Below are positions 16,895-24,971 of a stretch of 36,451 nucleotides of DNA, one piece after another. How positions within the stretch are numbered: position 1 is the stretch's first letter; every line of letters starts with the position of its first letter. The translations under genes and the position numbers were made by a program. This stretch comes from Marine group II euryarchaeote REDSEA-S11_B3N4 (lineage in GTDB: Archaea; Thermoplasmatota; Poseidoniia; Poseidoniales; Thalassarchaeaceae), in contig LURR01000011.1 in NCBI GenBank assembly GCA_001628485.1, positions 1 to 36,451 of the forward strand, given 5' to 3'. The notes beneath the pieces were generated by a model. That model searched no databases and was not told the DNA's origin. It was given only the letters and a program-made list of their open reading frames with translations.

Positions 16895-18064
16895 GTGAGT
16901 GACGAAGAAACCATTTTTTCCATTTCAGAAGGCCACTTGGATTCGGGCCTGCGAGGAATTCCAGTAGGAACCTGTCGGACATCCTATGTGGATACGATTG
17001 ACGGTGTGCATTATGTTGGCTACCCTGTAGGGGATCTTGCTAACCTGGAGGAGGAGGACGTAATCTTCCTACTGATGCACAAGAGGTTGCCCGACTCCGA
17101 TGAATCAGCAGAATTCCGCAAAGAACTAGCTTATCGAGGGGAGAGAATGCCAACCGGTGCCTTGCGGGTATTGGAGCACCTCACTCCGGGAAGCGGTCAC
17201 CCCATGGATTGGCTGTCAATTGGGATAATGGCTATGGGTGCCGCTGAGACTACAGGCGACGTCAGAGTCGATTCGATGAATCTAATCGCCAGGATGCCCG
17301 AGTTGATGGCGAGGATTTTCTTACTCAGAGGTGGAAATCCTGAGAAGTTACGTCCGAGGAATACTGAGTTGGGCCTAGTGGAGAACTTCGTCCACATGCT
17401 AGGTGTGGATGCTGATGAGGCGGAGAGGATGAATAGAGTATTGAGATTCTTTTTCATCCTACACATGGATCACGGTGGAGGAAACCTCTCGACATTCTCA
17501 GGTAAGGCGGTAGCATCTGGATGGGCATCGGTTTACGCATCCCTGTCCAGTGCAATGAACGCTCTATCGGGACCACTTCATGGAAGAGCTAACCAGGCAT
17601 GTCTGGAATTCATCCAGAGGATAGGGACGTCCAATCCGGATGAGATAGAGCAGTTCGTCCGAGCCGAGCTAGCGGCAAAGAGGCCAATCTATGGATTCGG
17701 TCACGGCGTTCTCAGGGCAGAGGACCCAAGAGCGAAACTGCTGATAGAATTGGGTTCTGAGGTATGCCCAGATGACGAGTACTACAAAATCGCAAAGGCG
17801 CTCAGGGAGGTCGTACCCCCGATTCTCAAGGAGCATCCAAAGATTAGCAACCCCTATCCCAACGTGGATCTAGCCAGTGGTAGCCTTCTCCACGCCATAG
17901 GGTTCAGAAAGCCAAACTACTACACCACCTTCTTCGGATGGGCCAGAGTAGCAGGAATCTGCGCCCAAATTCTCGATGAGCGAAATGCTAGGGGCGGAAG
18001 GGGTGTTCCAATTTACAGGCCGAAGTACATCGCCAAAGACCAACCACACAGAAGGCTAGACTGA
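16895..18064 (+). CDS. gltA: Citrate synthase, mitochondrial-like (type I) sequence
   Basis: It condenses acetyl-CoA and oxaloacetate to citrate. Active-site blocks are present: HMDHGGGNLSTF, SGPLHGRANQ (catalytic His), GFGHGVLRAEDPRA (His and Arg binding oxaloacetate) and, for the catalytic Asp, NPYPNVDLASGSLLHAIG. The last region, with NYYTTFFGWARVAG, resembles the mitochondrial enzyme (NPWPNVDAHSG, NYYTVLFGVSRALG) more than the short archaeal or Gram-negative forms. I set the start at GTG 16895 because GGTGA sits 5 bases ahead; GTG 16865 would add 10 residues. A methylcitrate synthase activity cannot be ruled out. Confidence 0.9.
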   Translation: MSDEETIFSISEGHLDSGLRGIPVGTCRTSYVDTIDGVHYVGYPVGDLANLEEEDVIFLLMHKRLPDSDESAEFRKELAYRGERMPTGALRVLEHLTPGSGHPMDWLSIGIMAMGAAETTGDVRVDSMNLIARMPELMARIFLLRGGNPEKLRPRNTELGLVENFVHMLGVDADEAERMNRVLRFFFILHMDHGGGNLSTFSGKAVASGWASVYASLSSAMNALSGPLHGRANQACLEFIQRIGTSNPDEIEQFVRAELAAKRPIYGFGHGVLRAEDPRAKLLIELGSEVCPDDEYYKIAKALREVVPPILKEHPKISNPYPNVDLASGSLLHAIGFRKPNYYTTFFGWARVAGICAQILDERNARGGRGVPIYRPKYIAKDQPHRRLD

Positions 18065-18071
18065 CTAAACG

Positions 18072-19076
18072 CTATGGCTGGACCCCCTGCTCCTCTAGAA
18101 TCCTCATCTTTCTGCCGACTTCCATCTCGTCCCACATCGGGAGGGAAGATGCAGCCTCTGCAATGACGTCCCCCCTCTCATCAGAGCTGGACCGATCAAT
18201 CCTTCTTCTCCACTCTTCATCGAGTGGCTGGCTACCCGGCCTAGGCCACCTCGGGGTTCCATCCGGCTTTTCTAATACCCATGGGTCCATATTGTCAGAA
18301 ACCAGCGACACTCCAGCATTCAGCAAAGCATCTTCGTATTTCAGAGGGCAAGGCCAGACGAATGCCCCCATCCCCCTGCGTGCTTCGAAGAATCTCCTCA
18401 GGCCACGGCCATGTAGGCCTACGGGCTTTCCGGGATGGACGTATCTCGGCCAGCCCACCAGGTAATCGAGGGCCATTCCGATAGATTCCATCCCCTCGTT
18501 GCGAAGACTGCTGGCAACTCCCTTCACAGTAGTCCTAGCAAAACTCGGAATCGCCATGACTCTTTTCAGCCTCCAGAACCGCCCCCAAGCCCTGATGTGG
18601 GGGACCAGCTGAGTGACCGGGATGGACGAGTTAACCGATTTGGCCGCCTCTCCAATCTTGGGCGAGAAGCAAGAAGCGAATACGGTCCTTTCTGGCAGTT
18701 CAAGAGGCTCAAGAGCAGCCTCGAGCCTCCGAATCATCGATCCCAGGTGACTCACAGTCTCGATTTTGGTAGATGGGTGGGGTAGCTTGAATTCGATATC
18801 CACAGTCTTCCCCCCTCTTTGCCAAGAATCCGTAAAATTTCGATTAGCAAGAAGCTCGTCCAATGTAGAAATCCCAACAGAACGGATGTAGTCAGTAGGC
18901 AAATTCTCTACGCATCGGTCCAACATACGACCCGGGCCCGGAACGAATTCGTCGTGGAAGATGACGAACTCTCCGTCTCCATCCACTCTGAGGTCAAACT
19001 CGACCCCATCCGCGAACTCCATTCCGTGTAAGATCCCCTCAATCGAGTTCTCGTCCGGCCTCTCCCAAACACCCAT
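18072..19076 (-). CDS. Glycerophosphodiester phosphodiesterase-like protein lacking the first catalytic His
   Basis: The GDPD barrel is recognisable from ENSIEGILHGMEFADGVEFD, then DGDGEFVIFHDE, TLDELL, TVDIEFKLP and, near the C-terminus, GVSLVSDNMDPWVL. Homologues hydrolyse glycerophosphodiesters to glycerol-3-phosphate. The metal ligands E26 and D28 (VEFD) and the second His (H41 in FHDE) are present. The first catalytic His of the HRG motif should precede ENS, but that place reads MGVWERPDENS. Even the longer frame from TTG 19103 gives ARLMG there. Activity is therefore doubtful and it may bind rather than cleave lipids. ATG 19076 is preferred as start, with AAGG close upstream. It ends 8 bases from the convergent citrate synthase gene. 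Confidence 0.72.
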   Translation of the reverse strand: MGVWERPDENSIEGILHGMEFADGVEFDLRVDGDGEFVIFHDEFVPGPGRMLDRCVENLPTDYIRSVGISTLDELLANRNFTDSWQRGGKTVDIEFKLPHPSTKIETVSHLGSMIRRLEAALEPLELPERTVFASCFSPKIGEAAKSVNSSIPVTQLVPHIRAWGRFWRLKRVMAIPSFARTTVKGVASSLRNEGMESIGMALDYLVGWPRYVHPGKPVGLHGRGLRRFFEARRGMGAFVWPCPLKYEDALLNAGVSLVSDNMDPWVLEKPDGTPRWPRPGSQPLDEEWRRRIDRSSSDERGDVIAEAASSLPMWDEMEVGRKMRILEEQGVQP

Positions 19077-19143
19077 TAGCCTTGCGAGCAACAACCACCC
19101 CAAGAATGCAGAGGGCGGCTATTTTCGCAATTCTGACAAGCTT

Positions 19144-19192
19144 TCAGTGTGCACAGTAACACCGGGTATCCGTAACAACACTGATACTGTGC
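19144..19192 (+). promoter_or_regulatory. Interleaved inverted repeats upstream of the UMF1-type transporter
   Basis: Four adjacent arms occur in the order A-B-A'-B'. TCAGTGT (19144-19150) pairs with ACACTGA (19178-19184), and GCACAGTA (19151-19158) pairs with TACTGTGC (19185-19192). GTAACA also occurs twice in between (19156-19161 and 19172-19177). The array lies between two divergent genes and ends 24 bases before the transporter ATG. It could be a two-site operator or a leader RNA with two mutually exclusive stems. Function is unproven. Confidence 0.4.
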
Positions 19193-19216
19193 GTCGCTCC
19201 CCTTTGTGTGATTGAC

Positions 19217-21007
19217 ATGTCGGAGACAGTAGAGCTAGACCGAGCATCAGACCCAAAAGCAGTAAGAGGATACGCACTTTTCGACTGGGGAAAGTCAGCA
19301 TTCGAGACGAGTGTGACAGTTGCCATACTTCCTGCATGGTTCGCGTACCTTTTCCTAAAGGCCAACGGTCTGACAACCACTATTGGTTCCATTGAAATGA
19401 CTGGTGACGCCATATGGTCTTTCTCAGTAACCGCCGCTGCGCTTCTAGTTGCGATAGTGAGCCCGTCTCTGGGAGTAATAGCGGACCGTAGAAGAATCAA
19501 GATGTGGTGGCTGAAGAATCTGACATATCTGGGAGCAGGGGCTACATTCATGCTTGCCCTAGCACCTATGTTTGAGAATTCAGAGTGGATTTGGCTAATG
19601 GTCTTCTTCGTTCTGGCAAACATCGGCCTGAATGGGGCCGGCGTATTCTACAACGCTCTTCTTCCCCATATGGGCACGGATGATGAGATGGACAGGATCT
19701 CTAACCTGGCATTCGCATACGGTTATCTCGGAGGGGGGCTACTGTTGGTCGTACACCTGGCAATGGTCATGGCCCTGGAAGGGGACTGGATAATTCCATT
19801 CTGTATGGCCTCCTCTGGAATATGGTGGTATTGCTTTGCCCTGTTCACGTTCAAGTGGGTCCCAGAGCCCCCTATGGAGAAGGAAATGGAGTCCCTCGGA
19901 TTTGGAGACTCAGCTAGATTAGCAATTAGAGAGATTAAGAAGACGCTTGGCGAGGTAGACAAGTTCAGGACTCTTTTCATTTACATGCTAGCCTACTTCT
20001 TCTTCATAGACGGAATCAACACGGTAACAGCACTGGGGGGTGTCTTCGGTAGCACAGTTCTGGGAATAACAACCGTAGACCTCATCATCACGATCGTGGC
20101 GATTCAGTTCGTAGCTTGGCCTAGTGCGATAGCATTCACTAGATTCGCTGGTAGAGTGGGAACAAAGAATGCTCTCACCGCATCTCTTGTCGGTTGGGTC
20201 TTTTTGTGCTTCGCAGCTTTGTCATTCGCACCACTGGAGTACACTGAGCATTCTGAATACCAAGTTCAGATTGACGAAATTGACGGAGAGTGGCATTACA
20301 CTCCACACGCAAATCTAGCAGAAATTCCCCTCGCAGTCCAAGAGGGGGGAGAAGAGCAAGAATGGGCGGAATCAACCCTACTCTCATTGGGTATAGTGGA
20401 ATTAGATGATGATTACCGTGATTCTGCTGTAATCTACAAATGGGCCGGTTTCGATGCCGATGGTGAAACTCTTAGTATCCCTGTAGGGGCATTCAGCGTA
20501 GACGCAGCATCTGATTTAGTAAAGGCATTCGAGGAAACTAGGTTCTCAATCAGCATTTCCAGTTCTGAATCAGTCTGGCAAGCAGTGGGCGTGGATCATC
20601 CAACCAACCTGGGTGACGGGACTCTGGACTTCATTCCCAAGGCCGTTAGGGACATAGTTTGGGAGCCCTTGGGACTAAGCGTTGGACTCCAATTCCTACT
20701 ACTGGGATGTGCTATGGGTACACTTCTCGGTGGTTCCCAAGGGTTGGCAAGAAGCATGTTCGGACAGATGGTCCCCGAGACTAGGAGTGCCGAATTCTTC
20801 GGCTTCTTCGGCTTCTTCGGCAAGGTCGCTGCACTCCTAGGGCCACTAATCTACGGAATAATGACAGTAATGTTTGATAGTAGAATGGGGATATTCTCCG
20901 TCTCCATCATCATCCTGATTGGGACATTCATGATGAGATATGTGGACGTAGAGGCAGGAAGAGCCGATGCAGCCGCAGAAGACGCTAGGAACCGAGGTTT
21001 GGCCTGA
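19217..21007 (+). CDS. MFS transporter, UMF1/Atg22-like
   Basis: This ~596-residue membrane protein of the UMF1 (Atg22-like) branch of the major facilitator superfamily has the N-terminal block GYALFDWGKSAFETSVTVAILP, which is diagnostic. GVIADRRRIKMWW (the MFS loop 2-3 signature) and the late block EFFGFFGFFGKVAALLGPL follow. About 12 membrane segments are expected. Relatives export small molecules or amino acids, and the substrate here is unknown. A ~145-residue hydrophilic insert (about 339-485) separates membrane segments in the second half, which is unusual. ATG 19217 is preferred over GTG 19208, because GTGAT 4 bases upstream can serve as ribosome-binding site. A threefold 9-base repeat (20795-20821) encodes FFG units. 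Confidence 0.82.
   Translation: MSETVELDRASDPKAVRGYALFDWGKSAFETSVTVAILPAWFAYLFLKANGLTTTIGSIEMTGDAIWSFSVTAAALLVAIVSPSLGVIADRRRIKMWWLKNLTYLGAGATFMLALAPMFENSEWIWLMVFFVLANIGLNGAGVFYNALLPHMGTDDEMDRISNLAFAYGYLGGGLLLVVHLAMVMALEGDWIIPFCMASSGIWWYCFALFTFKWVPEPPMEKEMESLGFGDSARLAIREIKKTLGEVDKFRTLFIYMLAYFFFIDGINTVTALGGVFGSTVLGITTVDLIITIVAIQFVAWPSAIAFTRFAGRVGTKNALTASLVGWVFLCFAALSFAPLEYTEHSEYQVQIDEIDGEWHYTPHANLAEIPLAVQEGGEEQEWAESTLLSLGIVELDDDYRDSAVIYKWAGFDADGETLSIPVGAFSVDAASDLVKAFEETRFSISISSSESVWQAVGVDHPTNLGDGTLDFIPKAVRDIVWEPLGLSVGLQFLLLGCAMGTLLGGSQGLARSMFGQMVPETRSAEFFGFFGFFGKVAALLGPLIYGIMTVMFDSRMGIFSVSIIILIGTFMMRYVDVEAGRADAAAEDARNRGLA
20795..20821 (+). repeat. Threefold TTCTTCGGC tandem repeat inside the transporter gene
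   Basis: Three perfect in-frame copies of a 9-base unit encode FFGFFGFFG next to the conserved FFGK motif of UMF1 transporters. Gain or loss of a unit would keep the frame. Confidence 0.85.
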
Positions 21008-21009
21008 AA

Positions 21010-22308
21010 TCATTCAGAACGGATCTCTCCCAGTGCCTCTATCACTGAGGCTTGAGTGATCCTGCCACCTCTTTCCCTCAGAATGGATGCCACCTTGTCT
21101 ACCTCTTCGCCCACAGCTCCAGCTGTGACTGCCATGTTCCTGACGTGCAGCTTCATGTGGCCTGCTTGGATTCCCACAGTAGCCAGGGCACGCAGTGCTC
21201 CTAGGTTCTGGGCAAGACCAGATGCCGCCATCACCTTGGCCAGCTCGTCCGCGCTCTTGACCCCTAGAAGTGCGACATTCGCCTGTGCAGCGGGGTGGAC
21301 CCTTACGGCGCCACCAACGAGGCCAACTGCCATGGGGAGCTCGATTGAACCAACCAGATTGCCCTCTTCGTCCTTGGACCACTTGGTCAGAGAACCATAC
21401 CTCCTCTCGTGAGATGCGTAGCTGTGCGCACCCGACTCTATCGCCCTCCAGTCCTGACCACAGGCTAGGGCCACTGAGGAAATTGCATTCATGATGCCCT
21501 TGTTGTGAGTTGTCGCCCTGAATGGGTCCGCCTCAGCGAAGTGGTAAGCCTGAATCACGCCATCGATCACTTCTGCGCCCTTCACGGCATCATCTCCTCT
21601 GTCTGACATCTCTTCGGGAGTGAATACGGCACTGACCCTGGCAAGCCTTAGGACTGCCAGATTGCTGATTATCCTCAGTATCACGGTGCCTCCGGTTATC
21701 TCCTCCACCTTTGGGGCGATGGTCTCCGCCATCGTATTGACAGCATTTGCACCCATAGCATCCCTGCAGTCTACGTGAATATGCACGATTACCATCGGTC
21801 CTGAGCCCGTTTCGATGACTCTGGCATCCAGGTCCTTGCAACCACCACCGAACTTGACCAGTATCGGGTCAACCTCGTTGCAACTAGAAACCAACTCTTC
21901 CTTTGATGAAATGACCGAGTCCCTTGCGCCTTGCGGGTCGTCGCACCCCACGACCTGAATCTGCCCGATCATCACCGGATCATCGTTGTCCGACTTGAAC
22001 CCCCCATTTGCAAGGCACCTCTTGGCCATGTTGCTCGCAGCAGCTACGACACTCGGCTCCTCCAACACGAACGGTATTGCGTAGTGTGAACCGTCAACAA
22101 CGAAGTTCGTTGCAACCCCTATTGGTAGGGAGTATGTCCCTACGACGTTCTCGATCATCCTGTCTGCGGACTCCTCATCCAACTCCCCTGTTTGGGCCCA
22201 GGCCTCGACCTGCTCCTCACTCAATTCTGCTATCTCTGCGAGCAGCTCCCTTCTCTCAGAAACTGATAGTTTGTAGAACCCTCCGATGCGACTGTTCTCT
22301 ATTGGCAT
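21010..22308 (-). CDS. mvaA: HMG-CoA reductase, class II
   Basis: It reduces HMG-CoA to mevalonate, the committed step of archaeal lipid isoprenoid synthesis. Class II (Pseudomonas mevalonii-like) hallmarks are visible: ENVVGTYSLPIGVATNF, catalytic Glu in LEEPSVVAAAS, VDCRDAMGANAVNTM, catalytic Lys in HNKGIMNAISSV, the Asp-containing cofactor block, and near the C-terminus GLAQNLGALRALATVGIQ followed by GHMKLH with the catalytic His. Class II enzymes are known from Thermoplasmatales and Archaeoglobales, where a bacterial origin was proposed. ATG 22308 is taken as start; TTG 22317 adds three residues. It is divergent from the AAA-like gene across the CGTTAA array. The candidate phosphomevalonate dehydratase at 1838 would act later in the same pathway. 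Confidence 0.93.
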   Translation of the reverse strand: MPIENSRIGGFYKLSVSERRELLAEIAELSEEQVEAWAQTGELDEESADRMIENVVGTYSLPIGVATNFVVDGSHYAIPFVLEEPSVVAAASNMAKRCLANGGFKSDNDDPVMIGQIQVVGCDDPQGARDSVISSKEELVSSCNEVDPILVKFGGGCKDLDARVIETGSGPMVIVHIHVDCRDAMGANAVNTMAETIAPKVEEITGGTVILRIISNLAVLRLARVSAVFTPEEMSDRGDDAVKGAEVIDGVIQAYHFAEADPFRATTHNKGIMNAISSVALACGQDWRAIESGAHSYASHERRYGSLTKWSKDEEGNLVGSIELPMAVGLVGGAVRVHPAAQANVALLGVKSADELAKVMAASGLAQNLGALRALATVGIQAGHMKLHVRNMAVTAGAVGEEVDKVASILRERGGRITQASVIEALGEIRSE

Positions 22309-22375
22309 AGTACTCAATCCCCTAGACGTGGCGACGGGCTTCTAACCTTTTTCGAGTCGAAGGCACTCCAAAAAA

Positions 22376-22512
22376 GCGTTAATTTGGTCGTTAACGCTTC
22401 GTTAACGCTTCGTTAAACCGTTAATAATGCGTTAATCCGAAGTGAATGGAAATTGATTACTGCTTAGAAATTTCATGGCAAAGCCATCCGGATTTCCAAA
22501 TTTACCCGTTAA
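22376..22512. repeat. CGTTAA iteron-like array
   Basis: Six CGTTAA units start at 22377, 22389, 22400, 22411, 22419 and 22430, with a seventh at 22507. Steps between the first six are 12, 11, 11, 8 and 11 bases, so most lie on one helical face. Two consecutive units form an 11-base direct repeat, TCGTTAACGCT, which itself contains the palindrome CGTTAACG. The array occupies the largest intergenic gap of the window (22309-22599), which is AT-rich, between divergent HMG-CoA reductase and the AAA/winged-helix gene. It may be an operator or a replication-origin element. Confidence 0.85.
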
Positions 22513-22599
22513 TTCGAACTGTGAGACCCGTAATTATGCGTGAATATTAAGAATCCCAGATGTGCCTGCTCGTCTATGGTAGTCAGGAGGGTTTCATCA

Positions 22600-24318
22600 T
22601 TGGACATCCCTACTCTCAGAGGCAACCCCTTCGACTCCAGGCCCATTGAGAGGAATCGTGCGAGCGAGATAGTGGGGCGACAGGAAATTCTGATTCGATG
22701 GAAGGAGCACATGCACTCCCAGTCCCCACGGCTAATCCTACTTTCTGGGGAGAGGGGGTCGGGAAGGACTTCACTGATCAATGCCATTTCGTCACAGACC
22801 AACGAACGCTTCATTGGTACATATTGGCATAGTGAGGATCCCCTAAATTGTGCTCTGGACGAACTTGCAATCACATTCTGTGGTTACGAGATTCCCCCAA
22901 CCATGCACCAAAAGGTGGAGAGGGTGGTGGAGACTCTAGACTCGGGCTCGGGACCCCTCCCTCTCGTAGCCCTCGATTACCCCGCTCATGTCGATGTATC
23001 GTCATTCCTGCCATTGATTGTCCCCATTCTTCTTCGTTTCAGGGCACTGGTCATCATCTCTCTTTCCAATTCTCAACTGGCTTCTCTAGATGAAGGAATA
23101 AGGGAGCTTTTCGACGAATACGCCACAATTGCCCCATTCTCGAATGATCAGATCCAAACTCTCTGCAATAGCAGAATAAGAAAAATGTCCCCCGAGAGGT
23201 GGAACATCAATGAGGAACTCCTGGAAGCTATCTCGTCTAGGACCGGGGGAAATGCAAGATCGGTAGTCAGCCTGCTAAGGGACCTAGTGGATGAGAGGAG
23301 GAATATGGGCAAAGAGGGGACTCTCGAATCTCTAACTAGTTGGAATCCTTCAGAAATCAACGATATGGGAAAAAGGCCCGCCGATGAATCAGTGCAAGAG
23401 GATCTTCTCGAGGAACCTGAAAACAGAGAAAAACTGGTAGAAGAACAGAGTAGTAAATCAGTTTTCGATTTCGAGCCTTTGGAGGTTGAAGAGCAAATAG
23501 AACAAGATCCAATCGAAGAAGAAGATTGGGATCTAGAGCCCGATGACATGTGGGAAGAAGAATCTGAGGAACTCGGGGGCCTCGAAGAAGATATTGAAGA
23601 AGCCGATCCCCCTCAATTAGCTGACGATATGGGAAATACATCAGATTGGTCAATGGATGATGGTACTGCGCTTTCCATGGAGGCCGGAACAGAGCCTCCT
23701 CAGCGAGACTCAACCAGGGGTTTCTTTGGACTTGTTAGTAGATCTAGAATAACTAATGACGAAATGCCAACTGGACCAGATTACTCCGTTCCTGTGCGGG
23801 ATGCTGATTTTGAGGATCCACCTCAATCCCCAGAAAGTGTCCAAAAATCCACAAAAGATCCAGTTACTGATGAATACCGAATGTCTGTGAATACCGACGA
23901 TCCCCGATTGGAGGAGAAACAGGTATTGTTCTCCGAGGGGGAGCTATGGACGGTCGACTCAGAATTGGAGGATACTCTACCAGAAATCCAAGAAGATGAC
24001 TACTTCGAGACTGAAGAGGATCTCCCAGAAGAGGAGATAGCACCTCAAAATGAAGTGGAAGAGACGAAAATGGAGGTTCAAAGCCCCATTACTCTCCTTA
24101 TGAATGACGCGGAGAGGCTCATAGTTTCCATAGCCTCCTCTAGGGAGATATCTCCCTCCGACGCTGAGATTCAAGCCCGCCTGGAGGTGGGTAGGCCCCG
24201 TCTTTCACAGATATACAATTCTCTTCACAAATCTGGAATCCTAGCAGTTAGGAAGCAGGGGAGGAGTCGACTGTTCAAGATTAGCGAGGCTGCGGGAGAG
24301 CTGCTAAGGGAGGGGTGA
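22600..24318 (+). CDS. Degenerate AAA/Orc1-Cdc6-like ATPase with acidic linker and C-terminal winged helix
   Basis: The first ~245 residues resemble an Orc1/Cdc6-type AAA module: NPFDSRPIERNRASEIVGR, a P-loop-like GERGSGRTSL, a lid-like FSNDQIQTLCNSR and a sensor-2-like RTGGNARSVVSLLRDL. The P-loop Lys is Arg and the Walker B site reads VALDYPAH without the Asp-Glu pair, so ATP hydrolysis is doubtful. A strongly acidic, probably disordered linker of ~240 residues follows. The last ~80 residues are a winged helix (SPSDAEIQARLEVGRPRLSQI, then GILAVRKQGRSRLFKI), suggesting DNA binding. TTG 22600 is chosen because AGGAGGG lies 8 bases upstream; ATG 22576 and GTG 22540 are in-frame alternatives. 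The upstream CGTTAA array is a natural candidate target. It could also be a transcription factor rather than a replication protein. Confidence 0.65.
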   Translation: MDIPTLRGNPFDSRPIERNRASEIVGRQEILIRWKEHMHSQSPRLILLSGERGSGRTSLINAISSQTNERFIGTYWHSEDPLNCALDELAITFCGYEIPPTMHQKVERVVETLDSGSGPLPLVALDYPAHVDVSSFLPLIVPILLRFRALVIISLSNSQLASLDEGIRELFDEYATIAPFSNDQIQTLCNSRIRKMSPERWNINEELLEAISSRTGGNARSVVSLLRDLVDERRNMGKEGTLESLTSWNPSEINDMGKRPADESVQEDLLEEPENREKLVEEQSSKSVFDFEPLEVEEQIEQDPIEEEDWDLEPDDMWEEESEELGGLEEDIEEADPPQLADDMGNTSDWSMDDGTALSMEAGTEPPQRDSTRGFFGLVSRSRITNDEMPTGPDYSVPVRDADFEDPPQSPESVQKSTKDPVTDEYRMSVNTDDPRLEEKQVLFSEGELWTVDSELEDTLPEIQEDDYFETEEDLPEEEIAPQNEVEETKMEVQSPITLLMNDAERLIVSIASSREISPSDAEIQARLEVGRPRLSQIYNSLHKSGILAVRKQGRSRLFKISEAAGELLREG

Positions 24319-24320
24319 AG

Positions 24321-24608
24321 ATGTCAGAAATCATCACACACGAGAGGATTGAGAGGTACCTCTCACTAACTGCAGAGGCTAGGGAGAAGGCAACACCCAT
24401 CACCTCAAACAAACTGGATCAAGACAGGCTAGAAGACATGCTTCGGATGTGCGATGACTATACTCGAGATGCCAGGCATTTTGCATCTGAGGGGGATCTA
24501 GTAAGCTCATTCGGAGCGATAAATTACGCTCATGCATGGCTAGATGCGGCAGTCAGAATCGGCTTTCTCGACGGGCATGGGGATGATAGGCTATTCACAC
24601 TGCCCTAG
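24321..24608 (+). CDS. DUF357 family protein
   Basis: This small archaeal protein of about 95 residues has the DUF357 pattern: YTRDARHFASEGDLVSSFGAINYAHAWLDAAVRIGFLDG, where homologues read YxxDAxxFxxxGDxVxAFxxxNYAHGWLDA. It is helical, soluble and of unknown function. The ATG at 24321 overlaps the ribosome-binding region GGGGTGA at the end of the upstream gene; GTG 24315 is the other possibility. It is translationally coupled to the AAA/winged-helix gene. Its last bases overlap the convergent PIN gene. Confidence 0.8.
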   Translation: MSEIITHERIERYLSLTAEAREKATPITSNKLDQDRLEDMLRMCDDYTRDARHFASEGDLVSSFGAINYAHAWLDAAVRIGFLDGHGDDRLFTLP

Positions 24609-24967
24609 GCCTCTACCAGTCGCAGAGATGGCCCCGAGGTGACTTCGATAAATGAGCACCCCCTTTCCACCAGCTTTCTCTTCAGGCCCCTGTCAACTGT
24701 CAACACGGGCCATCCCCTCTCAATCGAAATCTCTACCAGGCTTGTATCGGTATGCCCCTCCTCTGATTTTACGAACTCGGCTCTGGAGTACAGGAGATCC
24801 AGAAGAAGCCCCCCCCTACTTCCAGCGAGGGAATCCAACTCCCTCCTAACGGAATCCGTGACCTTCAGCTCTGCCTCTCCTATCGTCTCGTTCAGAGATA
24901 TGTCCAGATTCAGGCCTGCATCGACCAGAGAAACCCAGCCACAGGCATCTACTAGGACGCCTACCAT
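24605..24967 (-). CDS. PIN-domain protein of the aIF2-gamma operon
   Basis: This is a compact PIN fold of ~120 residues. Four acidic positions suit a metal-dependent RNase centre: Asp in VLVDACGW, Glu in DSVRREL, Asp in GHTDTSLVEIS and Asp in VLTVDRGLK. A PIN protein directly downstream of aIF2-gamma is a common archaeal arrangement and is usually considered Fcf1/VapC9-like, with a possible role in RNA processing. No antitoxin gene is adjacent, so a VapC toxin is less likely. ATG 24967 follows the aIF2-gamma stop by 4 bases; ATG 24991 would overlap that gene by 20 bases and add eight residues. Confidence 0.78.
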   Translation of the reverse strand: MVGVLVDACGWVSLVDAGLNLDISLNETIGEAELKVTDSVRRELDSLAGSRGGLLLDLLYSRAEFVKSEEGHTDTSLVEISIERGWPVLTVDRGLKRKLVERGCSFIEVTSGPSLRLVEA

Positions 24968-24971
24968 GGAA

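Noticed and set aside
22376-22435. Possible CRISPR repeats
   Set aside because: Units are 11 bases with no unique spacers. The phasing and palindromic core fit protein-binding iterons.
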